From Defluviitalea raffinosedens (lineage in GTDB: Bacteria; Bacillota; Clostridia; Lachnospirales; Defluviitaleaceae): DNA of 64,000 nt. The stretch is taken from assembly GCF_016908775.1 (NCBI RefSeq), contig NZ_JAFBEP010000002.1:124001-188000 (forward strand), given 5' to 3'. The position numbers and the translations under genes are program-made. Below the pieces are notes generated by a model. The model saw only the letters and a program-made list of their open reading frames with translations. It was not told the origin of the DNA and ran no database searches. This document shows, in pieces, positions 1-8,510 of this stretch; position 1 is the first letter of the stretch; every line of letters begins with the position of its first letter.

Positions 1-600
1 TCCAACCCCAGCTAATAATTTAAAAGGATAACTGCATTCTTTCTGCTTGGGATCGATCACAGCATAGGCTTCTGGCAGTTCACTCTGACATTCGTGGTGA
101 TCCGTGATAATAAGATCTATTCCTAATTCTTTCGCAAACTTTGCTTCATTCACAGCAGCAATTCCTGTATCTACTGTAATAATAATATCCGTACCACTGT
201 CTTTAATCTTCCTGATAGCATCTATATTAAGCCCATATCCTTCTTCTATACGATCCGGAATATAATAGTCTACATTCCCTCCATTTTCTTTTAGAAACAT
301 GTAAAGAATTGAGGTACTGGTTATTCCATCCACATCATAATCCCCATAAATTGTAATTTTTCTTTTCAAGGCCATTCCTTCCAGAATTTTATCCACCGCT
401 TTTTCCATATCTTTTAATAAAAAAGGATCATAAAGTCTGGAATAATCAGGATGTAAAAAGGACATCATATCATCAGCATTTTTTATTCCTCTGTTATTTA
501 AAACTTTAGCCATTAACGCCGACACAGGCAATTGATCATTTTTATCTAAATCATTTTCGCTGTCGCCACGATACACCCATAAATTTTTTGATTGAATCAT
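1..600 (-). CDS. recJ: Single-stranded-DNA-specific exonuclease RecJ, N-terminal part
   Basis: Only the first 200 or so residues are present; the gene runs off the left edge. RecJ is a 5'-3' ssDNA exonuclease of the DHH phosphoesterase family that acts in recombination and mismatch or base-excision repair. The translation shows the motif I sequence YGDYDVDGITST (near residues 85-96), then ITVDTG and ITDHHE, the metal-binding DHH signature. The start is the ATG at 600. It is divergent from the S1 gene at 729. RecJ downstream of secDF is a common clostridial arrangement. The family is clear; the C-terminal domains cannot be judged. Confidence 0.93.
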   Translation of the reverse strand, partial: MIQSKNLWVYRGDSENDLDKNDQLPVSALMAKVLNNRGIKNADDMMSFLHPDYSRLYDPFLLKDMEKAVDKILEGMALKRKITIYGDYDVDGITSTSILYMFLKENGGNVDYYIPDRIEEGYGLNIDAIRKIKDSGTDIIITVDTGIAAVNEAKFAKELGIDLIITDHHECQSELPEAYAVIDPKQKECSYPFKLLAGVG

Positions 601-728
601 TTTATCCCTCCATAATCGCAGCTTTTATTATAACCCAAGCAGCGAAAAAAAGTCCACGAGATTTTCTTGTACCAAAATGCTATAGAATATGCTATAATGG
701 TATTGCAATAAAATATAGGAGTGTTGAT

Positions 729-1100
729 ATGTCAGTAAAATATCAAGTAGGTCAAATTGTAGAGGGTACAATAAACAGTATTAAACCATTTGGAGCTTTT
801 GTGACTCTGGATGAGTCCACCCAGGGATTGGTTCATATCTCCCAGGTGACACACGGTTATTTAAAAGATATCAATGAAGTTCTTTCCGTAGGAGATAAGG
901 TGAAAGTTAAAATTGTATCCATCGACGCTCAAACGGGTAAGATTTCGCTTTCTATGAAAGATGCTGTTCCCAAAAAACCTGTTGAAAGTGCCCAATCAGC
1001 TGTTTCCGATAAAGACCGTCTGGAAAACATGCTAAAAGATTTTTTAAAGCATTCTAATGAACGACAAGCAGCTTTAAATAAGCGATATAATCGTCAGTAA
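729..1100 (+). CDS. S1 RNA-binding domain protein, YugI/GSP13-like
   Basis: A 123-residue protein with one N-terminal S1 (OB-fold) domain: residues 5-75 include GQIVEGTINSIKPFGAFV and GLVHIS, the usual S1 core. A charged linker and Lys/Arg-rich tail follow. Size and layout match the general stress protein 13/YugI group, which binds RNA or ribosomes. A longer reading from 588 is open, but the ATG at 729 has AGGAG seven bases upstream and the S1 domain starts right after it. A perfect palindromic terminator follows the stop directly. Confidence 0.85.
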   Translation: MSVKYQVGQIVEGTINSIKPFGAFVTLDESTQGLVHISQVTHGYLKDINEVLSVGDKVKVKIVSIDAQTGKISLSMKDAVPKKPVESAQSAVSDKDRLENMLKDFLKHSNERQAALNKRYNRQ

Positions 1101-1136
1101 TCACAAAGACCTGCCAATTGGCAGGTCTTTGTGATT
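1099..1136. terminator. Bidirectional rho-independent terminator between the S1 gene and secF
   Basis: Perfect 38-base palindrome (arms AATCACAAAGACCTGCC and its complement, AATT at the centre), followed by a T-rich stretch on the plus strand. It lies between convergent genes and could end both transcripts. Confidence 0.85.
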
Positions 1137-1195
1137 TTATTGTGTAATAAGAAAGTTGTCTTATCAGTGCAATCCTATGTCTTTTTCTTATGTGA

Positions 1196-2089
1196 TTATG
1201 CAGTTTTTGCAATTGATTTCTTATGAAATTCATACCATAAAGGACTCGCAATAAAGATGGAAGAATAAGTTCCTGAAATAATCCCTACAATCAATGGAAG
1301 TGCAAATTCTTTTATAGATGGCACTCCAAGGAAATAGAGTACTGTTATAGTAAGCAAAGTTGTGATAGAAGTATTAATTGAGCGAACAATAGTTTGAGAT
1401 ATACTTCTGTTAACTAATCCTTCTAAATCACCTTTTTTAGCTACTTTTCTGTTTTCACGAATTCTGTCAAATATAACAATGGTATCATTGATGGAATAAC
1501 CCACGATAGTTAAGATCGCTGCGATAAATGAATTATTTACTGGAACCCGTCCAATAGAATAAACAGCCAATACGATCAATACATCATGTATTAACGGCAG
1601 TACGGCAGCAAGACCAAATCTCCAGTCTTTAAATCGAAATGTAATATAAATCAGCATTAATATTGAAGATACAAGTAATGCCTGCAAAGCTTTTACCTGC
1701 ATTTCAGTACTGATAGTCGGCGAAACATCATCTACATTTAACAAATCATTCATTCCGTCTAAATTATACTTTTCTTTCAGAGCATCATAGAGCTTTGTTC
1801 TTGTCGTAGCATCTATAGACTTTGTTTTAATGGATACCCCCTGGTCTCCAGAACGGGTAATCTGAGGACTTTCGTCTCCTGTAATCTCTATAACAATCGG
1901 CCGAATATCATTTGTAATATCAAAGTCTTGTCCAATATTAACTTCCATTACAGTTCCGCCAATAAATTCTACGTCAAAATTCAAAATTCCATTGCCCATC
2001 ATAGCATTAATGGGCATTGCCAGCAATCCTGCAATAATAATAATAATTGAAATAGCAAACCAGGTTTTTCGTTTTTCTACTATATTCAT
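1196..2089 (-). CDS. secF: Protein translocase subunit SecF
   Basis: 297 residues, normal for SecF. It pairs with SecD in an RND-like membrane complex that uses the ion gradient to help late steps of Sec export. Residues 12-32 form TM1; the periplasmic-side domain carries the SecD/F signature FIGGTVMEVNIG near residues 43-54; five further TM segments follow, with the SINDTIVIFDRIRE motif after TM4. The ATG at 2089 has AAGGAGG upstream and lies 15 bases after secD, so the two are co-transcribed. Confidence 0.96.
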   Translation of the reverse strand: MNIVEKRKTWFAISIIIIIAGLLAMPINAMMGNGILNFDVEFIGGTVMEVNIGQDFDITNDIRPIVIEITGDESPQITRSGDQGVSIKTKSIDATTRTKLYDALKEKYNLDGMNDLLNVDDVSPTISTEMQVKALQALLVSSILMLIYITFRFKDWRFGLAAVLPLIHDVLIVLAVYSIGRVPVNNSFIAAILTIVGYSINDTIVIFDRIRENRKVAKKGDLEGLVNRSISQTIVRSINTSITTLLTITVLYFLGVPSIKEFALPLIVGIISGTYSSIFIASPLWYEFHKKSIAKTA

Positions 2090-2104
2090 TTTCTCGGCCT
2101 CCTT

Positions 2105-3331
2105 TTATTTCGCACCATAGAGTTTTGGATTTTTCAGCCCGAGATTGACGAACTGCTTAAGCATAATTCTTGTTACAACCAATGAAGTGAACATCGAAAC
2201 AAGAATACCGATTCCCAAGGTTTGTGCAAAGCTTTTTATAAGCCCTGTTCCTATCCAGTACAATACACCAGCTGCAATCAATGTGGTAATGTTTCCGTCC
2301 AAAATTGCAGAAAATGCTTTACTAAATCCTGAATCCAAAGCAGCCCTTAAAGTTTTTCCTGCGCTTAATTCCTCTCGAATTCTGGCAAAAATAATGACAT
2401 TAGCATCTACTGCCATACCAACGGATAAAATAATACCAGCTATACCTGGAAGTGTTAAGGTTGACTGCAGATAGCTTAAAATGATCACTACTGCCCCACA
2501 ATAGAAAATCAAGGCTAAATCAGCAGCAAGACCGGGAACTCTATATACAACAAGCATAAAAATCAAAACTAAGATAATACCTATAAAGCCTGCTTTTAGG
2601 CTGGATTCCAGTGCACTTGCACCTAACTTTGCACCAACACTGTTGCTTTGAAGCGGAGTCAGTTTAAAAGGAAGGGCTCCTGCTTTAATTCTCGCAGCCA
2701 GTTCATCTGCTTCTTCTACAGTACCTACTCCATCTATGATGGCGTTGCCTTCAGTAATAACCGCATTGACTGTTGGGGCACTGATAATTGTATCATCAAG
2801 AGCAATCATAATCATTTGGCCAAGATATTTTTCCGTTGCTTCTGCAAAAGCTTCTTTTCCTTTGGAATTAAACTCTAAAGCAACAACGGCTTTTGTGATT
2901 CCATTATCGTTAACAACTTCTCTTCTGGCATCTTTTACTTCATTTCCTGTTAAAATAACTTCTCCTTCAGGGCTAATAAACTGCAACTGTGCTGTTGCAC
3001 CAATATCTTCAATAGCCTTGTTAGGGTCTTCTACTCCGGGTATATCTACACGGATTCTTCTTGATCCTTCTCTTGCTACTTCTGCTTCTGTGTAATTGCC
3101 ACGGTCCAATCTTCCCTGAATCATTTCAATTGCGGCACTCATCTCTTCATCGGTTGGATTTTCTTTATCGGCTTCATAGACAATATTTACTCCACCTTTT
3201 AAATCCAATCCCTGTCTTATATTTTGAGCGCCCAAAAAGTGATTTTCACCAATTCCAAAATAGGCTACTCCTCCTGTCAGTCCAATAAGAACGACAACTA
3301 AAATTAAAATCAATCCGCTCTTGACTTTCAT
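2105..3331 (-). CDS. secD: Protein translocase subunit SecD
   Basis: 408 residues from the chosen start. N-terminal TM, the signature RQGLDLKGGVNIVYE, a large extracytoplasmic P1-type domain, then five TM helices containing GMAVDANVIIFARIREE. An upstream ATG at 3349 is in frame, but the GGGAGA that would serve as ribosome-binding site lies between it and the ATG at 3331, which favours 3331. Works with SecF and YajC; yajC is 3.4 kb away in the same conserved neighbourhood. Confidence 0.95.
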   Translation of the reverse strand: MKVKSGLILILVVVLIGLTGGVAYFGIGENHFLGAQNIRQGLDLKGGVNIVYEADKENPTDEEMSAAIEMIQGRLDRGNYTEAEVAREGSRRIRVDIPGVEDPNKAIEDIGATAQLQFISPEGEVILTGNEVKDARREVVNDNGITKAVVALEFNSKGKEAFAEATEKYLGQMIMIALDDTIISAPTVNAVITEGNAIIDGVGTVEEADELAARIKAGALPFKLTPLQSNSVGAKLGASALESSLKAGFIGIILVLIFMLVVYRVPGLAADLALIFYCGAVVIILSYLQSTLTLPGIAGIILSVGMAVDANVIIFARIREELSAGKTLRAALDSGFSKAFSAILDGNITTLIAAGVLYWIGTGLIKSFAQTLGIGILVSMFTSLVVTRIMLKQFVNLGLKNPKLYGAK

Positions 3332-3490
3332 TGTCTTTTCTCCCTTCATACAAAATACACAAATTAAATTATATGCTTTATCCCAGAGTTCGTCAATATT
3401 TTTAAAACTACTACGCTTTATTTTTTCACAAAATTTTACTGTTATGTATTTCGTTTGAAATTAAGGAATGTATTTGTTTGATTTTAAACG

Positions 3491-3521
3491 CTATAGGTCG
3501 GTCATAAAGACCGACCTATAG
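3491..3521 (-). terminator. Terminator of scfB
   Basis: 13-bp perfect stem (CTATAGGTCGGTC and complement) with a five-base loop, just after the scfB stop on the minus strand. The following T-run is weak. It separates scfB from secD. Confidence 0.7.
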
Positions 3522-3526
3522 AAAAT

Positions 3527-4879
3527 TTACTCCGCCAATTTTGCCTTTACATATAAAGCACATTCCACTCTTTTCTTTTCCAGCTCGCATCCAATTTTGT
3601 AAGTTTTACGAATATCTCTGTGAAATTGATAAGCATTGGCTGCACAGCCTCCGCTGCAATAAAATTTTGCCCAGCAGTTTTTACATTCATCTTTGGCATA
3701 AACATTGCAGGCCTGGAATTGCTTTTGCATAGGCTGATTCTGAATACCATCAAATACAGTTCCCATTTTAAATTCTTCTAATCCTACAAATTGGTGACAA
3801 GGGTACAAATCTCCCTCGGGAGTAACCGCCAGATACTCGGAACCAGAACCACATCCGGCAAGTCTTTTAGCAACACAAGGCCCCTGGGAAAGATCAATCA
3901 TAAAGTGGAAAAAGTTAAAGCCTTGTCCTTCCTTCTTTCGCTTTACCAATTCTTTAGCCAGTTCTTCGTACTGTTCATATAACATTGGCAAATCTTCTTC
4001 CCGAAGGGCATAGGACATCTCTTTTGGCGCTACTACAGGCTCTACAGAAACCTGCTTAAAGCCTATATCCGCCAAATGCAGTACATCTTTGGCAAAATCA
4101 AGGTTTTCCCTGGTAAAAGTACCTCTTACGTAATAATTGGTTTGATTTCGGCTGTCAGCAATCTTTTTAAATTTAGGCACAACAAGATCATAGCTTCCTT
4201 TATGATTAATAGTATAACGCATTCTGTCATGAACTTCTTTTCTTCCATCAATGCTTAATACGACATTATGCATATGTTCATTGATATAAGCTTGTATATC
4301 ATCATCCAATAAAACACCATTGGTAGTAATAGTAAACCGGAAATTCTTATTATGTTCTCCCTCAATGCTTCTGGCATAATCTACAATTTCCTTTACAACC
4401 TCAAAATTCATAAGAGGTTCGCCGCCAAAAAAGTCAATCTCTAAGTTGCGACGATTTCCTGAGGCCTGAATTAAAAAATCTATTGCTTTCTTTCCTACTT
4501 CCGCACTCATTAATGAACGCTGGCCTCTGTATTCCCCTTCCCCTGCAAAACAATATTTGCATTTTAAGTTGCAGTCATGGGCTATATGCAGACATAGGGC
4601 TTTAACGATAGGGTTTCTAGCCTGAAATTGACCCAAATAATCAACATACATATCCTCTGTATAAAGAAGCCCTTCATTTTCTAATGCTTCTATTTCTTCA
4701 ATGGCTTCTTCTATCTGTGAAACATCATATTTTTCTTTATATCTTTGAATCAATTCATCTTTTGAATACTTTTGATAATCATCGACCAAGTCATAAACGA
4801 TATCATCTACCACATGAACTGCGCCGCTGTATATGTCAAGAACGATATTCACTCCGTCCATGGAAAACTTATGTATCAT
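3527..4879 (-). CDS. scfB: SCIFF peptide maturase, radical SAM thioether-forming enzyme
   Basis: 450 residues. Radical SAM/SPASM enzyme that installs Cys-to-Thr thioether links in the SCIFF peptide (scfA, just upstream). Residues 1-80 form the N-terminal peptide-binding-type domain. The [4Fe-4S]-SAM motif is C103-x3-C107-x2-C110 (HDCNLKCKYC). Downstream come FFGGEPL and a C-terminal SPASM region with a CNVYAKDECKNCWAKFYCSG cluster for auxiliary Fe-S centres. The ATG at 4879 has GGAG upstream. Between it and scfA lie the scfA terminator and a copy of the 144-bp repeat, so scfB probably needs its own promoter or read-through. Confidence 0.95.
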   Translation of the reverse strand: MIHKFSMDGVNIVLDIYSGAVHVVDDIVYDLVDDYQKYSKDELIQRYKEKYDVSQIEEAIEEIEALENEGLLYTEDMYVDYLGQFQARNPIVKALCLHIAHDCNLKCKYCFAGEGEYRGQRSLMSAEVGKKAIDFLIQASGNRRNLEIDFFGGEPLMNFEVVKEIVDYARSIEGEHNKNFRFTITTNGVLLDDDIQAYINEHMHNVVLSIDGRKEVHDRMRYTINHKGSYDLVVPKFKKIADSRNQTNYYVRGTFTRENLDFAKDVLHLADIGFKQVSVEPVVAPKEMSYALREEDLPMLYEQYEELAKELVKRKKEGQGFNFFHFMIDLSQGPCVAKRLAGCGSGSEYLAVTPEGDLYPCHQFVGLEEFKMGTVFDGIQNQPMQKQFQACNVYAKDECKNCWAKFYCSGGCAANAYQFHRDIRKTYKIGCELEKKRVECALYVKAKLAE

Positions 4880-4914
4880 GCTATCACTCCAATTTCTAAT
4901 TTAATATCATTTAT

Positions 4915-5058
4915 AGCAAGAAAGAGTTTCGCCCTCAAAACTCTCAAGCCGAACACGGTCGGCAAAGCCGGCAAAATACAACACGGGCGAGTGCGCATCT
5001 TTGCCCCGAGGGCTCTTTATTCATAGGAAAACCCAAAAGTTTCCTATACAATAAAAAA
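4915..5058. repeat. 144-bp interspersed structured element, copy A
   Basis: One of three same-orientation copies (others 10766-10909 and 36020-36163). Three hairpins can be drawn: GAGTTT 4924-4929 with AAACTC 4938-4943; GTCGGC 4958-4963 with GCCGGC 4967-4972 around AAA; and a terminal one with arms 5023-5032 and 5039-5047. Shared words include CGGCAAAGCCGGCAAAATACA. The right edge merges with the T-tract of the scfA terminator; the left edge is about 36 bases before scfB. No ORF inside. Function unknown. Confidence 0.8.
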
Positions 5059-5080
5059 GCAGCGACTTAATGCCACTGCT
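5053..5080 (-). terminator. Terminator of scfA
   Basis: On the minus strand, AGCAGTGGC, a short loop and GTCGCTGCT are followed by TTTTTTATT. The T-tract is also the right end of repeat copy A. Confidence 0.75.
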
Positions 5081-5085
5081 AGGAA

Positions 5086-5226
5086 TTAATTGTTTTCGCA
5101 AGATTGATTTGCTACGGTGCAAGATGTCTTACAAGCAGATTGACAAGATGTTTGGCATTCTCCACAGCCACCTTTTGCCATACTTTTCTTTAATGTAGCC
5201 ATATTTAATGTTTTAATATGTTTCAT
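5086..5226 (-). CDS. scfA: SCIFF ranthipeptide precursor (six cysteines in forty-five residues)
   Basis: 46 residues beginning MKHIKTLNMATLKKSMAKGG, followed by a core with exactly six cysteines (C21, C24, C28, C32, C36, C43) and interleaved Thr/Ser, the hallmark of the near-universal clostridial SCIFF peptide. Its Cys residues become thioether-linked to Thr through ScfB. AAGGAGG lies about eight bases before the ATG. It is too short for ordinary ORF cut-offs. It has its own terminator, so peptide and maturase can be expressed at different levels. The biological role of SCIFF is not established. Confidence 0.96.
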   Translation of the reverse strand: MKHIKTLNMATLKKSMAKGGCGECQTSCQSACKTSCTVANQSCENN

Positions 5227-5294
5227 TTTTTTGCCTCCTTCGCCTTAATTCGCCTCATTATAACATACTTAAAATTAATTGAAAAGGGGATTGG

Positions 5295-5723
5295 TTATTT
5301 TTTCACATTAATTCCGATCATGCCTCCTAGCGTTCCTCCAGCGCCTGCCATAATAAGAAACGTCGCAGTATTACGGCTCACCATGAATTTTTGATCAACT
5401 GTACTGGAAATAATAATTAAAATAACAGCATAAACAAGACCTGCTGAAAGTCCCCAAAGCCATCCCTTGGACGGCGCCCCTTTAGCGGTATCATATCCTG
5501 CTACCAAAACAGAAATGATCGTAGTAACGATTGCAATAGCAGGAATACTGCTCTCCGGCAAAGATGTATAGGTGAGCAGTAAGGCGGAACCAATAAAAGC
5601 GATAGCTGTAATCATATACGCAATTATATTCGCTTTTAAAAGAGTGATCATTCTCCATTCATTTACTTTATTTGCATTTACCTTGTTCATCGTTTGCGCA
5701 GGCTTATGGCTGCTTTTTACCAT
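5295..5723 (-). CDS. Small four-TM membrane protein, TIGR04086-like
   Basis: 142 residues from the ATG at 5723, which has an unusual run of eight G (AAGGGGGGGGAAG) as ribosome-binding site. A longer frame to 5831 would overlap the divergent PHP gene and lacks a better site. A basic N-terminus of about 30 residues precedes four hydrophobic helices (about 33-52, 58-77, 86-106, 117-138) with a GAGGTLGGMIG turn near the end. It resembles the TIGR04086 family of clostridial membrane proteins. Role unknown; it lies directly upstream of scfA in the same direction. Confidence 0.75.
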   Translation of the reverse strand: MVKSSHKPAQTMNKVNANKVNEWRMITLLKANIIAYMITAIAFIGSALLLTYTSLPESSIPAIAIVTTIISVLVAGYDTAKGAPSKGWLWGLSAGLVYAVILIIISSTVDQKFMVSRNTATFLIMAGAGGTLGGMIGINVKK

Positions 5724-5832
5724 CTTCCCCCCCCCTTTATATTTACCCAATAATTCTTTCTCTGTACTATTGTACGATTTTAAATTATCATTTATGATAG
5801 AAACAGATTGATTTTGAAAGGTGGCTAGCAAA

Positions 5833-6681
5833 ATGCAGTATATTGATCTTCATGTTCATTCCAATATATCTGATGGTACTCTAACTCCTAAAGAACTGGT
5901 TCATTATGCAAAGCAAAAAGGACTTCGTGCTTTTGCTTTGACAGACCATGACATCATAGACGGAATAGAAGAAGCCGTTCAAGAGGGTAAAGAACTGGGG
6001 GTTGAAGTGATTCCCGGAATAGAATTTGCAGCGGAATATAAAGATCGGGAAATTCATATCCTGGGATTATTTATTGATTATAAAAATCCTTATTTTGTTC
6101 AAAAATTAGACTGGATTCAAAATGCCCGAGTAAGAAGAAATGAAATCATGCTGCAAAAATTAAATGATATAGGTATCAATATTACTCCGGAAGATTTGCA
6201 GCAACGGGCTGGAAAAGATTTAATCACAAGAGCTCATTTTGGAAGAGCCATTTTTGAAAAAGGATATACGCAGACTTTAGAAGATGCCTTTCGTCTCTAT
6301 TTAAGCCCAGGTAGTCCTGGTTATGTTAAAAGGGATGTCTTATCTCCCAAAGAATGTATAAAACTTATCCATGAGGCAAAAGGCCTGGCAGTGCTTGCTC
6401 ATCCCACACTATACCATTTATCTGATGAAGAGTTAAACCATTTGGTGCAGTCCTTATGTGAAAATGGTTTGGACGGAATCGAAGCAATCTATTCTCTGTA
6501 TTCAAAAGAACAAGAAAATCAGATTCGTTCTCTGGCACACCGTTACAACCTCCTCATAACTGGTGGCAGTGATTTTCATGGTACCAATAAAAAAGATATC
6601 GATATAGGAACAGGTAAGGGCAATCTTAAAATTCCCTATGAAATTTTAGAAGAACTGAAAAAGAAAATTACACAAAAATAA
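5833..6681 (+). CDS. PHP-domain phosphoesterase (RNase AM/YciV-like)
   Basis: 282 residues. Metal-dependent PHP phosphoesterase; relatives hydrolyse nucleoside 3',5'-bisphosphates or trim RNA 5' ends. Metal ligands visible: DLHVHSNISDGTL at the N-terminus, DHDIIDG, PGIEFAAEY, LAHPTLYH and GGSDFHG near the C-terminus. A GTG at 5821 is possible, but AAAGGTG sits ten bases before the ATG at 5833, which puts the HxH motif at residues 7-9 as is usual. The exact substrate cannot be told from sequence. Confidence 0.88.
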   Translation: MQYIDLHVHSNISDGTLTPKELVHYAKQKGLRAFALTDHDIIDGIEEAVQEGKELGVEVIPGIEFAAEYKDREIHILGLFIDYKNPYFVQKLDWIQNARVRRNEIMLQKLNDIGINITPEDLQQRAGKDLITRAHFGRAIFEKGYTQTLEDAFRLYLSPGSPGYVKRDVLSPKECIKLIHEAKGLAVLAHPTLYHLSDEELNHLVQSLCENGLDGIEAIYSLYSKEQENQIRSLAHRYNLLITGGSDFHGTNKKDIDIGTGKGNLKIPYEILEELKKKITQK

Positions 6682-6713
6682 GAAAGTGCTGTTTGTGCAC
6701 TTTCTTATTTTTA
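6677..6713. terminator. Bidirectional terminator between the PHP gene and yajC
   Basis: AATAAGAAAGTGC, a seven-base loop, then the complement and TTTTTAT. It lies between convergent genes. Confidence 0.85.
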
Positions 6714-6721
6714 TATAGATT

Positions 6722-7105
6722 TTACTTATTTTCTTTTTTATCGTCTTTTTTAACTTCTTCTTTTTCTTCTTTCTTAATTGCCATTTCAGGCTCTTTAATC
6801 GCTGCAATACTGCTTTTTTGTAAAGGAACTCTGATTCCCTTGTTTAAGCCTAATTCTATAATACATATATCGTTAACCATATCTACTATTTTGCCGTAAA
6901 GACCACCGGTGGTGAGTACGGTATCCCCAACCTTAACACTGTCTAACATTGCCTGAACTTCTTTTTCTCTTTTTCTTTGTGGCCTAACAATTAAAAACCA
7001 CATAATTCCTATCAAAACAGCAAAATATAAAACCATCCCCAATATTGATCCAGCGTTCTTCCCAGTTGTAGCAGCTGTATCTGCCAAAACAAATAAACTA
7101 TTCAT
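6722..7105 (-). CDS. yajC: Preprotein translocase accessory subunit YajC
   Basis: 127 residues: one TM helix (residues 17-40), then the YajC signature FLIVRPQRKREKEVQ and the GDTVLTTGGLYGKI region, ending in a Glu/Lys-rich tail. Associates with SecDF. A GTG at 7108 overlaps the tgt stop, but the ATG at 7105 has the better spacing (seven bases) from AGGAGG. Translationally coupled to tgt. Confidence 0.94.
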   Translation of the reverse strand: MNSLFVLADTAATTGKNAGSILGMVLYFAVLIGIMWFLIVRPQRKREKEVQAMLDSVKVGDTVLTTGGLYGKIVDMVNDICIIELGLNKGIRVPLQKSSIAAIKEPEMAIKKEEKEEVKKDDKKENK

Positions 7106-7107
7106 CA

Positions 7108-8244
7108 CTATTCCTCCTCTTTTTGCTTAAAGCCCTCTAATTTTTGTTTTTTATAAACGGCATAATTTCCATGATCCAATGCATCTCTTATTTCTTCCAT
7201 CATGGTGTTGAAAAAGTACAGATTATGAAGAACACAAAGACGCATTCCGAGCATTTCTTTTGCTTTTAACAAATGCCGTATATAAGCTCTGCTATAGGTT
7301 GTACAAGTAGGACATCCGCATCCTTCTTCAATAGGTCTTTCATCTAATTCATATTTTGCATTAAAAAGATTGATTTTTCCCCTATTGGTATACACATGTC
7401 CATGACGGCCGTTTCGTGCCGGAAGTACACAATCAAAAAAGTCAATGCCTCTTTCTACCGATTCCAAAATATTTTCAGGGGTTCCCACACCCATCAAATA
7501 AGTAGGTTTATTCTGCGGAAGATAAGGTACGACTTCTTCCAGTATACGATACATTTCCGCATGGGTTTCTCCTACTGCTAGGCCTCCTACAGCATAGCCA
7601 TCCAGGTCCATTTCAGAAATCACCTTGGCGTGCTCAATACGAATGTCTTCGTAAGTACCTCCCTGATTAATCCCAAAAAGCATTTGATTGGGATTAACCG
7701 TATCTTCCAGCTGATTTAAGCGGTCAAGCTCTGCTTTGCATCTTTTAAGCCACCTCGTTGTGCGGGCAACAGACTCTTCCATATAGCTTCTTTCAGCAGG
7801 ATAAGGCGGACATTCATCAAAGGCCATCGCAATGGTAGAACCGATATTGGACTGAATTTGCATACTTTCTTCTGGTCCCATAAAAATTTTTCTTCCATCA
7901 ATATGGGAGGAAAAATATACTCCCTCTTCTTTTATCTTTCTAAGAGACGTCAGTGAAAATACCTGAAAACCTCCCGAATCCGTAAGAATCGGTCTGTCCC
8001 ATACCATGAATTTATGAAGGCCACCCAATCTTTTAATCACTTTATCCCCTGGACGAAGATGAAGGTGATATGTATTGGAAAGAGCCACCTGACATTTTAC
8101 ATCTTTTAAGTCTTTAGTGGACAGGGCTCCCTTAATCGCTGCAACCGTCGCCACATTCATGAACACAGGCGTCTGGATGATCCCATGGGGAGTATGAAAT
8201 TCTCCTTTTTTTGCCCTTCCTTCAGTTTTTAACAGTTTATACAT
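7108..8244 (-). CDS. tgt: tRNA-guanine transglycosylase
   Basis: 378 residues. Exchanges G34 of GUN-anticodon tRNAs for preQ1 in queuosine synthesis. D89 in TDSGGFQVFSL is in the active-site motif; the C-terminal half has the GVGTPENILESVERGIDFFDC motif with the nucleophile region, and CGCPTCTTYS...H gives the zinc site. The start at 8244 gives MYKLLKTEGRAKKGE, the standard N-terminus, with AAGGAAG upstream; the in-frame start at 8286 lacks one. It acts just before QueA, encoded at 9663-10688. Confidence 0.96.
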   Translation of the reverse strand: MYKLLKTEGRAKKGEFHTPHGIIQTPVFMNVATVAAIKGALSTKDLKDVKCQVALSNTYHLHLRPGDKVIKRLGGLHKFMVWDRPILTDSGGFQVFSLTSLRKIKEEGVYFSSHIDGRKIFMGPEESMQIQSNIGSTIAMAFDECPPYPAERSYMEESVARTTRWLKRCKAELDRLNQLEDTVNPNQMLFGINQGGTYEDIRIEHAKVISEMDLDGYAVGGLAVGETHAEMYRILEEVVPYLPQNKPTYLMGVGTPENILESVERGIDFFDCVLPARNGRHGHVYTNRGKINLFNAKYELDERPIEEGCGCPTCTTYSRAYIRHLLKAKEMLGMRLCVLHNLYFFNTMMEEIRDALDHGNYAVYKKQKLEGFKQKEEE

Positions 8245-8307
8245 GCGTTCTTCTTCCTTTGTCATATTTTTTAGCGTAAGCCACAAGATAACAACTATGT
8301 CCCACTT

Positions 8308-8358
8308 GTGAAATAAAAATTTGGCCTATTGCGAACAAGGCGGACTTTTATATTTTAC
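8308..8358. repeat. 52-bp hairpin repeat, copy 1
   Basis: Imperfect inverted repeat with the conserved loop word TTGCRAACAAG (here TTGCGAACAAGG). Arms GTGAAATAAAAA... and ...TTTTATATTTTAC. Related copies at 33307-33358 and 35970-36021. It lies in the tgt-aroC divergent interval, which otherwise shows only AT-rich sequence likely to carry both promoters. Confidence 0.6.
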
Positions 8359-8510
8359 AAAAAACAGTGTACCGTGAAAAGCATTTTTTTTCAAGGGTTG
8401 ATTATAATAAAAAAACAACTCCAAATAATAGGGAATAGATAATATAGTTGAAAAGATGTTAAAATAATGATACAATTTTCTAAAATTTTATCCTTGAAAG
8501 GAGGGATCCC

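Noticed and set aside
588-728. N-terminal extension of the S1 protein reading from 588
   Set aside because: It overlaps the recJ start, has no ribosome-binding site, and the family begins at the ATG at 729.
2145-3288. Open frames on the plus strand inside secD
   Set aside because: They lie opposite a well-conserved gene, show no family motif and lack ribosome-binding sites.
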